Assembly: GCF_014117445.1 (NCBI RefSeq)
Contig: NZ_CP059851.1
Span: 124,001 to 188,000, forward strand
DNA: 64,000 bases
Reading direction: 5' to 3'
DNA from: Sandaracinobacteroides saxicola
GTDB lineage: Bacteria > Pseudomonadota > Alphaproteobacteria > Sphingomonadales > Sphingomonadaceae
The stretch's first letter is position 1; the number at the start of each line of letters is the position of its first letter. The position numbers and the translations under genes are program-made. The notes under the pieces are model-generated. The model was not told the origin of the DNA, ran no database searches, and worked only from the letters and a program-made list of their open reading frames with translations. Below are positions 42,344 to 50,543 of this stretch, one piece after another.

Positions 42344-43213
42344 GTGGCGGGGTTCATCGACATCGTCGTCAACCAGTTCGGACCCGAGGAAGTGGCGGCC
42401 GGCCAGACCGGCTTCGACGCCGCCTTCATGGCGCAGGTGCGCATGCCCGAGGCGATGCGCGGCGGGGTGGGGATCGACGACTATCTGCGGATCATGGACG
42501 CCGCCGGGGTGGAGCACAGCCTGCTGATCGCGGTGCGCGCGGGTGACCGACGCTGGAAGGGCAGTTTCGAAATCCCCTATGAGCAGGTGGACCGCTGGTG
42601 CCGCGCGCATCCCGACCGGTTCAGCGGCCTCGCCGGTGCCGACCCGACACGGGGGCTGGCGCAGCTGAAGGATCTGGACGAAGCGCGCGACCGCGGTTTC
42701 GTGGGTGTCCACGCCTATCCGCACTGGTTCAGCCTGCCGCCCGATGCCGCCCGCTGGTATCCGATCTACGCGCGCTGTGCCGAGCTTGACCTGCCGTTCA
42801 TGCTCCAGGTCGGGCAGAACCTGATCTATCAAAAGGATGTGCGCCTGCCGTCGGTGGCGCGGCCGATCCTGCTGGACCAGGTCGCCATCGATTTTCCCGA
42901 GCTGACGCTGATCGGCATCCATGTCGGCACGCCCTGGGCCGACGAGATGATCGCCATGGCGTGGAAACATGCGCGCGTCTTCATCGGGCTGGACGCCTAT
43001 GCGCCGAAGCATCTGCCGGCCGGCCTGGTGCAGTATATGGACAGCTATGGCGCGGACAAGGTGCTGTGGGGCACCGACTGGCCGGTCATCGATCCGCGCC
43101 GCGCGGTGGAGGAAATGCGCGCCCACAATCTGCGGGCCGAATCCTTCGCCAGGGTGATGCGCGGCAATGCGCTGAAGGTGTTTCCGGCGCTCGCCGGGCG
43201 GATGGCGCGATGA
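42344..43213 (+). CDS. Amidohydrolase-2 / ACMSD-like family protein
   Basis: The 289-residue TIM-barrel protein resembles ACMSD-type decarboxylases and hydrolases. It shows VHAYPHWFSLPPD near 125, IGIHVGTPWADEMIAMAWKH near 193 and VLWGTDWPVIDPRRAV near 237, keeping the late His and Asp ligands. The N-terminal strand reads FIDIVVNQF, lacking the usual His-x-His metal pair. GTG 42344 is preferred because AAGGGAG lies six bases before it; upstream ATGs would start inside the operator-like repeats. It is the first gene of the module C plus operon and overlaps the CoA-ligase gene by four bases. Confidence 0.82.
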   Translation: MAGFIDIVVNQFGPEEVAAGQTGFDAAFMAQVRMPEAMRGGVGIDDYLRIMDAAGVEHSLLIAVRAGDRRWKGSFEIPYEQVDRWCRAHPDRFSGLAGADPTRGLAQLKDLDEARDRGFVGVHAYPHWFSLPPDAARWYPIYARCAELDLPFMLQVGQNLIYQKDVRLPSVARPILLDQVAIDFPELTLIGIHVGTPWADEMIAMAWKHARVFIGLDAYAPKHLPAGLVQYMDSYGADKVLWGTDWPVIDPRRAVEEMRAHNLRAESFARVMRGNALKVFPALAGRMAR

Positions 43214-44706
43214 GCGCGGCGCGGCGCGAGATGACGCTGGCGGGCGGCATCCTGGCGGCGGCGGCGCGCTGGCCGGACCGTGCCGCCATCGAGCATGCGT
43301 CGGGCACGACCAGCTACCGCGCGCTTGCCGACGCCATCCGGCGTGCCGCCAACATGGCGCGCGCGCGCGGGCTGGAACCCGGTGACCGGGCGCTGCTGAT
43401 GGCGGCGAACACGCCCGCCTATGTGGAGATCGTCGCCGGCCTGTCCGAAGCCGGCGTCATCGTCGTGACGCTGTCGCACCGGCTGACCGTGGCCGAGGTT
43501 GCCGCGATCATCGACGACTGCACGCCGCGCCTGCTGCTTGCCGACGGCGCGAGCGAGGCCATCCTGCGCGCGGCGGCGCCCGGTCTGCCGCTGGTCAGCG
43601 TTCCCGGCGGCTGGCGCGCGCTGCTGTCGGGCGCCAGCGCGGCGCTGGTGGCGGGCCCGGCGGAAACCGACAGTTTCGCCATGGCCTATACCAGCGGCAC
43701 GACGGGCGCGGCGAAGGGCGTGATGCTGTCGCACCGCTCCCGCGCGCTGATGTTCATGGCGATGGCCGGCGAATATGGCTGCTTCGGCCCCGGCGACCGT
43801 TTTCTGGCGCTGACGCCGATGGCGCATGGCGCGGGGTTCGCCTTTGCCGCCGCGCCGCTGTTTTATGGCGGCACCTGCGTGCTGGCCGACAGCACCGATC
43901 CGGCCTGGATCGCCGAGCGCATCGCCGCACCCGACATCGACGGCGTCTTCGTGGTGCCGACCATCCTGTCGCGGCTGGGCGGCCTGCCCGCCGGCGCGTG
44001 TCTGCGCGGCGCGCGGCTGCGCACCATCATCAGCAACGCCGCCGCGCTCGCCCAGCCGCTGAAGGAGATGGTGATCGAGCGGTTCGGCGACGGGCTGCTG
44101 CACGAGACCTACGGCTCGACCGAGGCGGGCATCGTCACCAACATCCGCCCGGACGAGCTGCGGGCGCGCCCCGGTTCGGTCGGCACGCCCTTTCCGCTGA
44201 TCGAGCTGTCCTTGCGCGACGATGCCGGCGCCGAAGTGCCCGCGGACACGCCGGGGGAGCTGTTCGTGCGCGGTCCCTATGCCTTCAACGGCTATTGGAA
44301 CCGCCCGGAGGCGACCGCCGAGGCGCTGTGCGATGGCTGGGTGACGGTGGGGGACGTGGCGACCCGCGATGCGCAGGGTTTCGTGCGGATTGTCGACCGG
44401 AAGAAGGACATGGTCGTCTCCGGCGGGATCAATGTCTGGCCCGGCGAGATCGAGGCGGTGCTCGCCGCCGTGCCGGGCGTGCGGGAGGCCGCGGTGGTCG
44501 GGCTGCCCGACGGCGAATGGGGGGAGCGGCTGCACGCCTTCATCGTCGGCACCGCCGCGCCCGAGGCGCTGGCGAGCGCCGTCCGCGCCCGCCTGGCCTC
44601 CTACAAGGTGCCCAAGGGTTTCAGCTTTCTGGACGAACTGCCGCGCAACGCCGCCGGCAAGCTGTTGAAGCGCGAGCTGCGGGACCACCCGGTCACGACA
44701 GGATGA
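43210..44706 (+). CDS. Acyl-CoA/aryl-CoA synthetase (AMP-binding)
   Basis: The 498-residue ligase has the AMP-binding signature AYTSGTTGAAKGVMLSH (159-175), ETYGSTEAGIVTN near 300, the hinge DRKKDMVVSGGINVWPGEIE near 397, and the C-terminal Lys motif NAAGKLLKREL near 488. It activates a carboxylic acid to its CoA ester. The acid is not readable from sequence; module content suggests a cyclic or aromatic acid. It starts at ATG 43210, overlapping the amidohydrolase stop (ATGA), and is followed after 12 bases by a TonB receptor. Confidence 0.9.
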   Translation: MSAARREMTLAGGILAAAARWPDRAAIEHASGTTSYRALADAIRRAANMARARGLEPGDRALLMAANTPAYVEIVAGLSEAGVIVVTLSHRLTVAEVAAIIDDCTPRLLLADGASEAILRAAAPGLPLVSVPGGWRALLSGASAALVAGPAETDSFAMAYTSGTTGAAKGVMLSHRSRALMFMAMAGEYGCFGPGDRFLALTPMAHGAGFAFAAAPLFYGGTCVLADSTDPAWIAERIAAPDIDGVFVVPTILSRLGGLPAGACLRGARLRTIISNAAALAQPLKEMVIERFGDGLLHETYGSTEAGIVTNIRPDELRARPGSVGTPFPLIELSLRDDAGAEVPADTPGELFVRGPYAFNGYWNRPEATAEALCDGWVTVGDVATRDAQGFVRIVDRKKDMVVSGGINVWPGEIEAVLAAVPGVREAAVVGLPDGEWGERLHAFIVGTAAPEALASAVRARLASYKVPKGFSFLDELPRNAAGKLLKRELRDHPVTTG

Positions 44707-44718
44707 AGGAGGCAGGGG

Positions 44719-46884
44719 ATGAAACGCCAGGTTGGACGGATTTCGATGGCGGCACTGCTGTGCGCCTGCGCGGGCGGTGCGCTGGCGCAGGCGCCGGCGG
44801 CCGGGGCGGGCGCGAAGGACAGCGACGAGATCGTGGTGACGGCGCAGCGCCGCGCCGAACGCCTGCAGGATGTGCCCATCGCGGTTACCGCGATCGACAG
44901 CGCGGCGTTGCAGGCGCGGCAGATGACGCAGCTGGTGGACATCATGGCGACGGTGCCCAATCTGCACGCCTCCAACAACATCGGGCAGGGTTCGGCCACC
45001 ACCGTGTTCATCCGCGGCGTGGGGGAAACCGAATCGATCGTCGCCATCGACCCGCCGGTGGGCTTCTATGTCGATGACGTGCTGATCGCGCGGCAGGGCG
45101 TCAACAACATGGCGCTGTTCGACATCGAGCGGATCGAGGTGCTGCGCGGGCCGCAGGGCACGCTCTATGGCCGCAACACGTCGGCGGGTGCCATCAAGGT
45201 GGTGACGAAGAAGCCCGAGTTCGAAAACGGCTTCCTGGGCGAGGCGAGCTATGGCCGTTTCGACACCTGGATGCTGAAGGGCAGCGCCAACCTGGCGCTG
45301 GGACCGGCGACGGCGGTGCGGCTGAACGCGATGGTCGGCGATGGCGATGGCGACACCTTCAACCGCGTGCTGAACAAGCGCGTCAACGGCACCGAGACGG
45401 TGGGCGTGCGCGGCCAGCTGCGGCATCAGGCGGGCGATGTCGAGATCAACCTGTCGGCGGATTTCGCGCGCGGCAACCAGAATGGCCGCTATGGCGTCGA
45501 TGTCTCGGGCCTCCTGCGGCCGCCGGCGCCCAGCCTCTACATCTCCTCCACCGGCACCGACATGCGCAATATCGGCAAAGCCTGGGGCTTTGCCGGCACG
45601 GTCGAATGGCCGCTGTCGGACGCGCTGACACTGAAGTCCATCACCGGCTATCGCGCCACGCAGCAACGCTATAACCTGGAGCTGACCGACCAGAACCCCA
45701 GCCTCTATCTGGTCTATTCCGATGTCGACAGTCGCCAGTTCACCCAGGAATTGCAGGCGAACGTCACGCAGGACCGCTTCAACCTGGTTGCCGGGCTTTA
45801 TTATTTCAACGAGCGCAGCACGCAGTTCATCGGTGACTATATCTTCAGCAGCTTCTTCTTTCGCAAGGACATCCGCGTGCGGGCTGATGCCATCGCCGGG
45901 TTCGCGCAGGGAACGTTCAGGCTGACCGACACGCTGTCGCTGATCGCCGGCGGGCGGCTGACGCACGAGGTGAAGGCCATCGACATGTCGCTGAAAGGCG
46001 ATTTCACGGGCACGGACCGGCAGTTCGCCGATTTCGCCGGCGTGCCGCTGTTCACCAACAGCACCATCTGCGGGCAAGTGATCCCGCAGCGGCCGAAACC
46101 CGTCGCCTGCCGGCTTTCGGTGACGCGCTTCACCCCGCGCCTGGGGCTGGAGTATAAGCCCGACGAGGATCTGATGCTCTATGCGAGCTGGACGCGCGGC
46201 TTCAAATCGGGCGGCTGGTCGGCGCGGGTGAACAGTGCCGCGGAGTTCCTGGATTTCGATCCCGAGCAGATCGACAGTTACGAGGCGGGGCTGCGCTCCA
46301 GCCTGCTCGACCGCCGCGCCACGGTGAACCTGACCGGCTTCTATTATGATTACACCAACCGCTTCGCCTCCGGCACCACGCCCTCGGGCGGGTTCGGCAT
46401 CGCCATCACCGACGCGAAAATCTGGGGTGTCGAGCTGGAGACGAGCTGGCGGCTGGCACCCGGCGTGCGCGTCACCGGCAACCTCGCCTGGCAGGACAAT
46501 TCGCTGTCGCGCCCGGCCACCGCGACGATCATTTTGGGCGACCGGTTGCAGCGGTCGCCGGCGTGGCAGGCGTCCGCCGGGCTCTATGTCGACACGCCGG
46601 TCGCCGAGCGCCTGAACCTGCTGGCCAGCGCCGACTATAGCTACATGTCCAAGCATTTCGTCAGCCCGCAAAATTTCGCCAGCACGGAGACCGGTCCGAT
46701 CAACCTGGTGAACGCCTCGCTGGGGGTGCGGCTGGATGGCCGGCACGAGCTCAGCGTCGGCTGCCGCAACTGTTTCCAGGCCAATTATTTCAACCAGGCG
46801 CTGCCGTTCCCGGCGTTTGGCTTCGTCACCGTCTATCCCGGCGCCCGGGCCAGCTGGACGATCACGGCAAGGACCCGTTTCTGA
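44719..46884 (+). CDS. TonB-dependent outer-membrane receptor (module C, plus operon)
   Basis: The 721-residue receptor has a signal peptide (ending AGGALAQ), DEIVVTAQRRAERLQDVPIAV as plug start, and IEVLRGPQGTLYGRNTSAGAI as plug motif. The barrel ends WTITARTRF with terminal Phe. AAGGAGG precedes ATG 44719. It is the fourth receptor in 36 kb and the second in module C, so the two module C receptors may import different substrates or different forms of one compound. It overlaps the next SnoaL gene by one base. Confidence 0.92.
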   Translation: MKRQVGRISMAALLCACAGGALAQAPAAGAGAKDSDEIVVTAQRRAERLQDVPIAVTAIDSAALQARQMTQLVDIMATVPNLHASNNIGQGSATTVFIRGVGETESIVAIDPPVGFYVDDVLIARQGVNNMALFDIERIEVLRGPQGTLYGRNTSAGAIKVVTKKPEFENGFLGEASYGRFDTWMLKGSANLALGPATAVRLNAMVGDGDGDTFNRVLNKRVNGTETVGVRGQLRHQAGDVEINLSADFARGNQNGRYGVDVSGLLRPPAPSLYISSTGTDMRNIGKAWGFAGTVEWPLSDALTLKSITGYRATQQRYNLELTDQNPSLYLVYSDVDSRQFTQELQANVTQDRFNLVAGLYYFNERSTQFIGDYIFSSFFFRKDIRVRADAIAGFAQGTFRLTDTLSLIAGGRLTHEVKAIDMSLKGDFTGTDRQFADFAGVPLFTNSTICGQVIPQRPKPVACRLSVTRFTPRLGLEYKPDEDLMLYASWTRGFKSGGWSARVNSAAEFLDFDPEQIDSYEAGLRSSLLDRRATVNLTGFYYDYTNRFASGTTPSGGFGIAITDAKIWGVELETSWRLAPGVRVTGNLAWQDNSLSRPATATIILGDRLQRSPAWQASAGLYVDTPVAERLNLLASADYSYMSKHFVSPQNFASTETGPINLVNASLGVRLDGRHELSVGCRNCFQANYFNQALPFPAFGFVTVYPGARASWTITARTRF

Positions 46885-47300
46885 TGGACAGCCTCTCCCC
46901 CCGCGACCGCGCGGTCGCCTGCCTTCGCGCCTTCTGGGCCGCCGACCTCGACGCGACCTTCAGCCACTTGGCGCCGGGCGCGGTCTTCCGCTTCGCGCCC
47001 TCCATGCCCTACAGCGCCGAGGCCGGACGGGACTGGGACGCGCGGGTGGCGTTGCGGCGCATCATCGACGACCTGTTCACCACCTTCGACGCCGAGGGGC
47101 CGCTGACCGTCGAACTGACCGGAACGCTGGCGGAAGGCACGGAGGTTGCGGTCGAATATACCGCCCGCGGCACGGTGCGCGGCGGGCGGGTCTATGCCAA
47201 CGACTATCTGATGCGCGTCAGCGTCGGCGCCGATGGCCTGATCACCCGGCTGATGCCCTATAACGACACGCGGCTGCTGTTCACGCTGATGATGGAATGA
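46884..47300 (+). CDS. SnoaL-like (NTF2-fold) protein
   Basis: This 138-residue single-domain NTF2/SnoaL protein has RDRAVACLRAFWAADLDATFSHLAPGAVFRFAPS at the start and VEYTARGTVRGGRVYANDYLMRVSVGADGLITRL in the centre, as in SnoaL-type isomerases and cyclases. Its start overlaps the TonB receptor stop (TGATG), and its stop overlaps the isochorismatase start (ATGA). A role in isomerising or cyclising a pathway intermediate is possible; activity is unproven. Confidence 0.75.
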   Translation: MDSLSPRDRAVACLRAFWAADLDATFSHLAPGAVFRFAPSMPYSAEAGRDWDARVALRRIIDDLFTTFDAEGPLTVELTGTLAEGTEVAVEYTARGTVRGGRVYANDYLMRVSVGADGLITRLMPYNDTRLLFTLMME

Positions 47301-47920
47301 CACGCCTTGATCCCAGCCACACCGCGCTGCTGCTGATCGACATGCAGCACGGCTTCCTGTCGCCCGGCGGTTCGGTCGCGCGCATCGGCTTTCCGGTCGG
47401 GCTGCTGGCACCGGCGGTGCCCGCATGTGCGCGGCTGCTGGCGGCGGCGCGGCGGCAGGGCATGCCCATCGCCCACACGCGCTATGTCTTTGAACCCGGC
47501 CTCACCGATGGCGGCGTGATGGTGGATGACATGCTGCCCGAGCTGCGGCGGGAACGGGCGCTGGTGCGCGGCTCGGCGGACGCGGACATCATCCCCGACC
47601 TGGCGCCGGCCCCCGGCGAGCGGGTATTCGACAAGAACCGGCCCTCGGCCTGCCTCAACACCGGGCTGGAAGCCTGGCTGCAGGCGGGCGGCATCCGCCA
47701 GGTCATCGTCGCCGGCGTGACCACCAGCGTCTGTGTGGAGACCAGCGTGCGCGACCTGGCGCAGCGCGACTGGCGCGTCATCATCGCCGAGGATGCCGTC
47801 GCCGAATATGATGCGGAACGCCATGCGGTCGCGCTGAAGACGCTGGGCCTGCTGTTCGCGCGGCGGATGATGACGGCGGAGATCATCGCCGCGATGGAGG
47901 ATGCGGATGCCGCTGCCTGA
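47297..47920 (+). CDS. Isochorismatase-family cysteine hydrolase
   Basis: The 207-residue protein has the family triad in place: Asp15 (LLLIDMQHGF), Lys113 (VFDKNRPSA) and Cys146 (GVTTSVCVETSVRD). Relatives hydrolyse isochorismate, N-carbamoyl compounds, nicotinamide or biuret. With an acyl-CoA ligase and an amidohydrolase in the same operon, an amide or carbamoyl substrate is plausible but not demonstrated. It overlaps the SnoaL gene by four bases and the VOC gene by 14. Confidence 0.87.
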   Translation: MTRLDPSHTALLLIDMQHGFLSPGGSVARIGFPVGLLAPAVPACARLLAAARRQGMPIAHTRYVFEPGLTDGGVMVDDMLPELRRERALVRGSADADIIPDLAPAPGERVFDKNRPSACLNTGLEAWLQAGGIRQVIVAGVTTSVCVETSVRDLAQRDWRVIIAEDAVAEYDAERHAVALKTLGLLFARRMMTAEIIAAMEDADAAA

Positions 47921-48407
47921 CCGCCTCTACCAGGTCGCCTTCATGGTCGATGACCTTGAGACCGCCTGCCACCGCTGGGTGGCGACCGCCGGCGCGGGAC
48001 CCTTTTTCGTGATGGACCCGATGGCCTTCATCGATCCCGCCCCCGCCGATCCGGGCATCGCCATCGCGCTCGGCTATTCCGGCGACCTGTTCATCGAGCT
48101 GATCGCGGTGCGCGGCCCCGGACCCTCGATCTTCCACGGCCATGCCGCGAACGGCCTGCACCATGTCGCGCGGCTCTCGGCCGATGTCGATGCGACGCTC
48201 GCCGGACTGGCGACGGCGGGCCACCCGACCGTCTTTACCGGCGCCTTCGCCCCCGCGACGCGCATGGGCTTTGCCGATACGCGCGCCGCGCTCGGCTGCT
48301 ATACCGAGGTCATCGAGGCCAACGCCGACATCGATGGCGCGCTCGCCTTCATCCGCGCCGCGCACGATGGCTGGGACGGGCGCGATCCGGTGCGGACCTT
48401 CGGCTGA
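47907..48407 (+). CDS. VOC-superfamily protein (glyoxalase/dioxygenase fold)
   Basis: The 166-residue protein has the VOC beta-alpha-beta pattern. LYQVAFMVDDLETACHRWVATAGAGPFF opens the first module and GLHHVARLSADVDATLAGLATAG the second. Possible metal ligands are the two His in GLHHVAR and the Glu in CYTEVIEAN. It could be a glyoxalase-like isomerase or an extradiol dioxygenase. ATG 47907 is preferred to ATG 47901 because GGAGG at 47896-47900 is correctly spaced. The stop overlaps the next start (TGATG). Confidence 0.8.
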   Translation: MPLPDRLYQVAFMVDDLETACHRWVATAGAGPFFVMDPMAFIDPAPADPGIAIALGYSGDLFIELIAVRGPGPSIFHGHAANGLHHVARLSADVDATLAGLATAGHPTVFTGAFAPATRMGFADTRAALGCYTEVIEANADIDGALAFIRAAHDGWDGRDPVRTFG

Positions 48408-48862
48408 TGCTGGGCAGACGCCGGCTGCTGCTGGCGGGCGCCGCCACGGCGCTGGCCCTCGCGCTGCCGCTGCGCGCCGCGCCCGCGCCATCGCTGCTGC
48501 AGGCCGCGCGCGACCTGTTTCCGCACGATGATGTGCCCGACGCCGACTATGCCGCCACGCTCGCCGGCCTGTCGCCGGAATTGACCACCACGCTTGTCGG
48601 CCTGCTCGACACGCCGACAGTCCATGCCTCGCTGTCGCCTGCCGAGCGAAAGGCCCGGATGGCCGTGCTGCTGCCGCAACCGGCGATGCAGGCGCTGCGC
48701 GCCACCGTGATGATCGGGCTTTACGGCAATCTCGCCGTCACGCGCCGCTTCGGCTACCAGGGGCCCAGCCTCGCCGACGGCGGCTATCTCGACCGCGGCT
48801 TCGATGCGCTGCCCTGGCTCCCGCGCGCGCCGCGGGGCGGAGGCGAACCATGGTGGCCCTGA
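48407..48862 (+). CDS. Small partner subunit of GMC dehydrogenase (gluconate dehydrogenase subunit 3-like)
   Basis: The 151-residue exported protein starts MLGRRRLLLAGAATALALAL, a twin-arginine-like signal. It has LLQAARDLFPHDDVPDADYA and a C-terminal GYQGPSLADGGYLDRGFDALPWLP, as in small subunits found beside GMC flavoproteins. It overlaps the GMC gene by 13 bases, a coupling that supports a complex. The expected role is to escort the flavin subunit across the inner membrane by the Tat route; this is inferred from gluconate dehydrogenases. Confidence 0.68.
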   Translation: MLGRRRLLLAGAATALALALPLRAAPAPSLLQAARDLFPHDDVPDADYAATLAGLSPELTTTLVGLLDTPTVHASLSPAERKARMAVLLPQPAMQALRATVMIGLYGNLAVTRRFGYQGPSLADGGYLDRGFDALPWLPRAPRGGGEPWWP

Positions 48863-50430
48863 GCCTCGGGGAGCCGCAGATCGTCATCATCGGCTCCGGC
48901 GCCGCCGGCGGCACGGTCGCGCATGAGCTGACGCGGCGCGGCCACCGCGTGGTGCTGCTGGAGGCCGGCAAGCGCATCGAGCCGGGCGATTTCCACCAGG
49001 AGGACATGCCGGCCTATGCGCAGCTGAGCTGGCTCGATCCGCGCGTCGCCACCGGGGACTGGCTGGCGGCGCGCGTCGCGCCCGATCGCCCGGCCTGGGT
49101 GGTGAAGGCGGTCGGCGGCTCGACGCTGCACTGGAACGGCCTGGCCTATCGCGCGCAGCCGCATGAGCTGCGCGCGCGCTCCACCTATGGCGCGGTTGCC
49201 GGCAGCAGCCTTGCCGACTGGCCGCTCGACCATGCCGAACTCCTGCCCTGGTATGGTCGGGCCGAAGCGAAGCTGGGCGTCACCGGCACGCATGGCATCG
49301 CCGCCCACCCGGCCACCGCGCATTACAGCCTGCTCCACGCCGGCGCGCGGCGGGTGGGATACCGCCGCATCAGCAACGCCCGGCTTGCCATCAACAGCGC
49401 CGCGCGAGACGACCGCCCCGGCTGCCAGCAGCTGGGGTTCTGCAACCAGGGTTGCATGATCAGCGCCAAATGGTCGACGCTGGTCAGCGAGATCCCCAAG
49501 GCCGAGGCGACCGGCCGGCTCGACCTGCGCACGGAATCGACGGTGGTGCGCATCGAGCATGGCGCCGACGGCCGCGCCGATGCCGTCGTCTATGCCGACG
49601 CCACCGGTGCGCTGCATCGCCAGGCGGCGCATGTCGTGGTGCTGGCGGCGAACAGCATCGAGACCGCGCGCCTGCTGCTGTTGTCGGACAGCAACCGCTT
49701 CCCGCGCGGTCTCGCCAACGGCTCGGACCAGGTCGGCCGCAATTACATGCGCCACGTCACCGGCCTGACCTACGCCGTCATGCCCGGCCCGGTGAACATG
49801 CACCGCGGCATCGTGACGCCCGGCACGGTGTTCGACGAGGCGCGGCACGACCCGGCGCGGGGCTTCGCCGGCGGCTATCTGATGGAGGCCGCCGGCCTGT
49901 CGCCGCTCAGCGTCGCGCTGCTGCTCGATCCCGCGGGCTGGGGTGCCGACTATGCCGGCTTCATCGCGCGCTACGACCATCTCGCCGGGATGCTGATGAA
50001 TGGCGAGGAGCTGCCGAGCGCCGACAATCGCGTGACGCTGGACGACAAGGTGAAGGATGCCCGCGGCCTGCCGGTCGCGCGCGTCCATGTGGTGGAACAT
50101 GCGCACACCCGGGCGATGCGCGCGCATTTCTTCGAGCGTTCCGCCGCGCTCTACCGGTCGCTGGGCGCCACCGACATCCGCCACGGCCAGCCCGCCTCGG
50201 CAACACACAACATGGGCACCGCGCGCATGGGGGATGATCCCGCGACCAGCGTGGTCGACCGCTTCGGCCGGGCGCATGAGGTGCCCAACCTGTGGATCGT
50301 CGACGGCAGCATCATGCCCACCAGCACGGCGGAAAATCCCACGCTGACCATTGTCGCGCTGGCGTTGCGGGCGTCGCACCGCCTCGCCGGCCGGCATCTG
50401 TCGGGAAGCGCCGCCACAACAAAAGCTTAG
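48850..50430 (+). CDS. GMC-family flavin oxidoreductase
   Basis: The 526-residue protein has the FAD motif IVIIGSGAAGGTVAHEL near residue 11, the KAVGGSTLHWNGLAYR block near 90, and HNMGTARMG with the catalytic His near 455. ENPTLTIVALALRASHRLA follows at the end. A Cys pair motif (CQQLGFCNQGC near 197) matches the FAD-linked gluconate/sorbitol dehydrogenase branch. No cytochrome c subunit gene is adjacent, so the electron acceptor is unknown. It is the last gene of module C, and core genes begin after 113 bases. Confidence 0.88.
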   Translation: MVALSLGEPQIVIIGSGAAGGTVAHELTRRGHRVVLLEAGKRIEPGDFHQEDMPAYAQLSWLDPRVATGDWLAARVAPDRPAWVVKAVGGSTLHWNGLAYRAQPHELRARSTYGAVAGSSLADWPLDHAELLPWYGRAEAKLGVTGTHGIAAHPATAHYSLLHAGARRVGYRRISNARLAINSAARDDRPGCQQLGFCNQGCMISAKWSTLVSEIPKAEATGRLDLRTESTVVRIEHGADGRADAVVYADATGALHRQAAHVVVLAANSIETARLLLLSDSNRFPRGLANGSDQVGRNYMRHVTGLTYAVMPGPVNMHRGIVTPGTVFDEARHDPARGFAGGYLMEAAGLSPLSVALLLDPAGWGADYAGFIARYDHLAGMLMNGEELPSADNRVTLDDKVKDARGLPVARVHVVEHAHTRAMRAHFFERSAALYRSLGATDIRHGQPASATHNMGTARMGDDPATSVVDRFGRAHEVPNLWIVDGSIMPTSTAENPTLTIVALALRASHRLAGRHLSGSAATTKA

Positions 50431-50475
50431 GCCGGCACTCTGCGGATCGCCCGGTCGCCGCAGGACAGGGCCGGC
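50431..50475 (+). terminator. Possible terminator hairpin after module C
   Basis: Nested arms GCCGGC (50431-50436) with GCCGGC (50470-50475), and CTGCGG (50440-50445) with CCGCAG (50458-50463), start one base after the GMC stop. No T tract follows, so a terminator role is uncertain. It marks the end of the catabolic region before dnaX. Confidence 0.4.
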
Positions 50476-50543
50476 GGCTTTCATCCCGCCGGGCATGATT
50501 TCGCCGGCTTGCCTTCGCCCCGCGTCCGCGCCACAGGCAGCGC

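Noticed and set aside
43045-46746. Very long open frame of over 1200 codons on the minus strand
   Set aside because: It lies antisense to the acyl-CoA ligase and TonB receptor genes, is Arg/Gln/His-rich, has no domain signature, and is explained by high-GC codon bias of the real plus-strand genes.
50431-50543. Possible SRP RNA (ffs) upstream of dnaX
   Set aside because: A GC-rich hairpin lies here, and ffs is often close to dnaX, but the conserved GGAAGGAGCAGCC-type core of SRP RNA is not present on either strand.
10369-50543. Genomic island acquired by an integrase or transposon
   Set aside because: No integrase, transposase, direct-repeat ends or tRNA gene is seen, and base composition stays high-GC. 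Transfer cannot be excluded but is not supported here.
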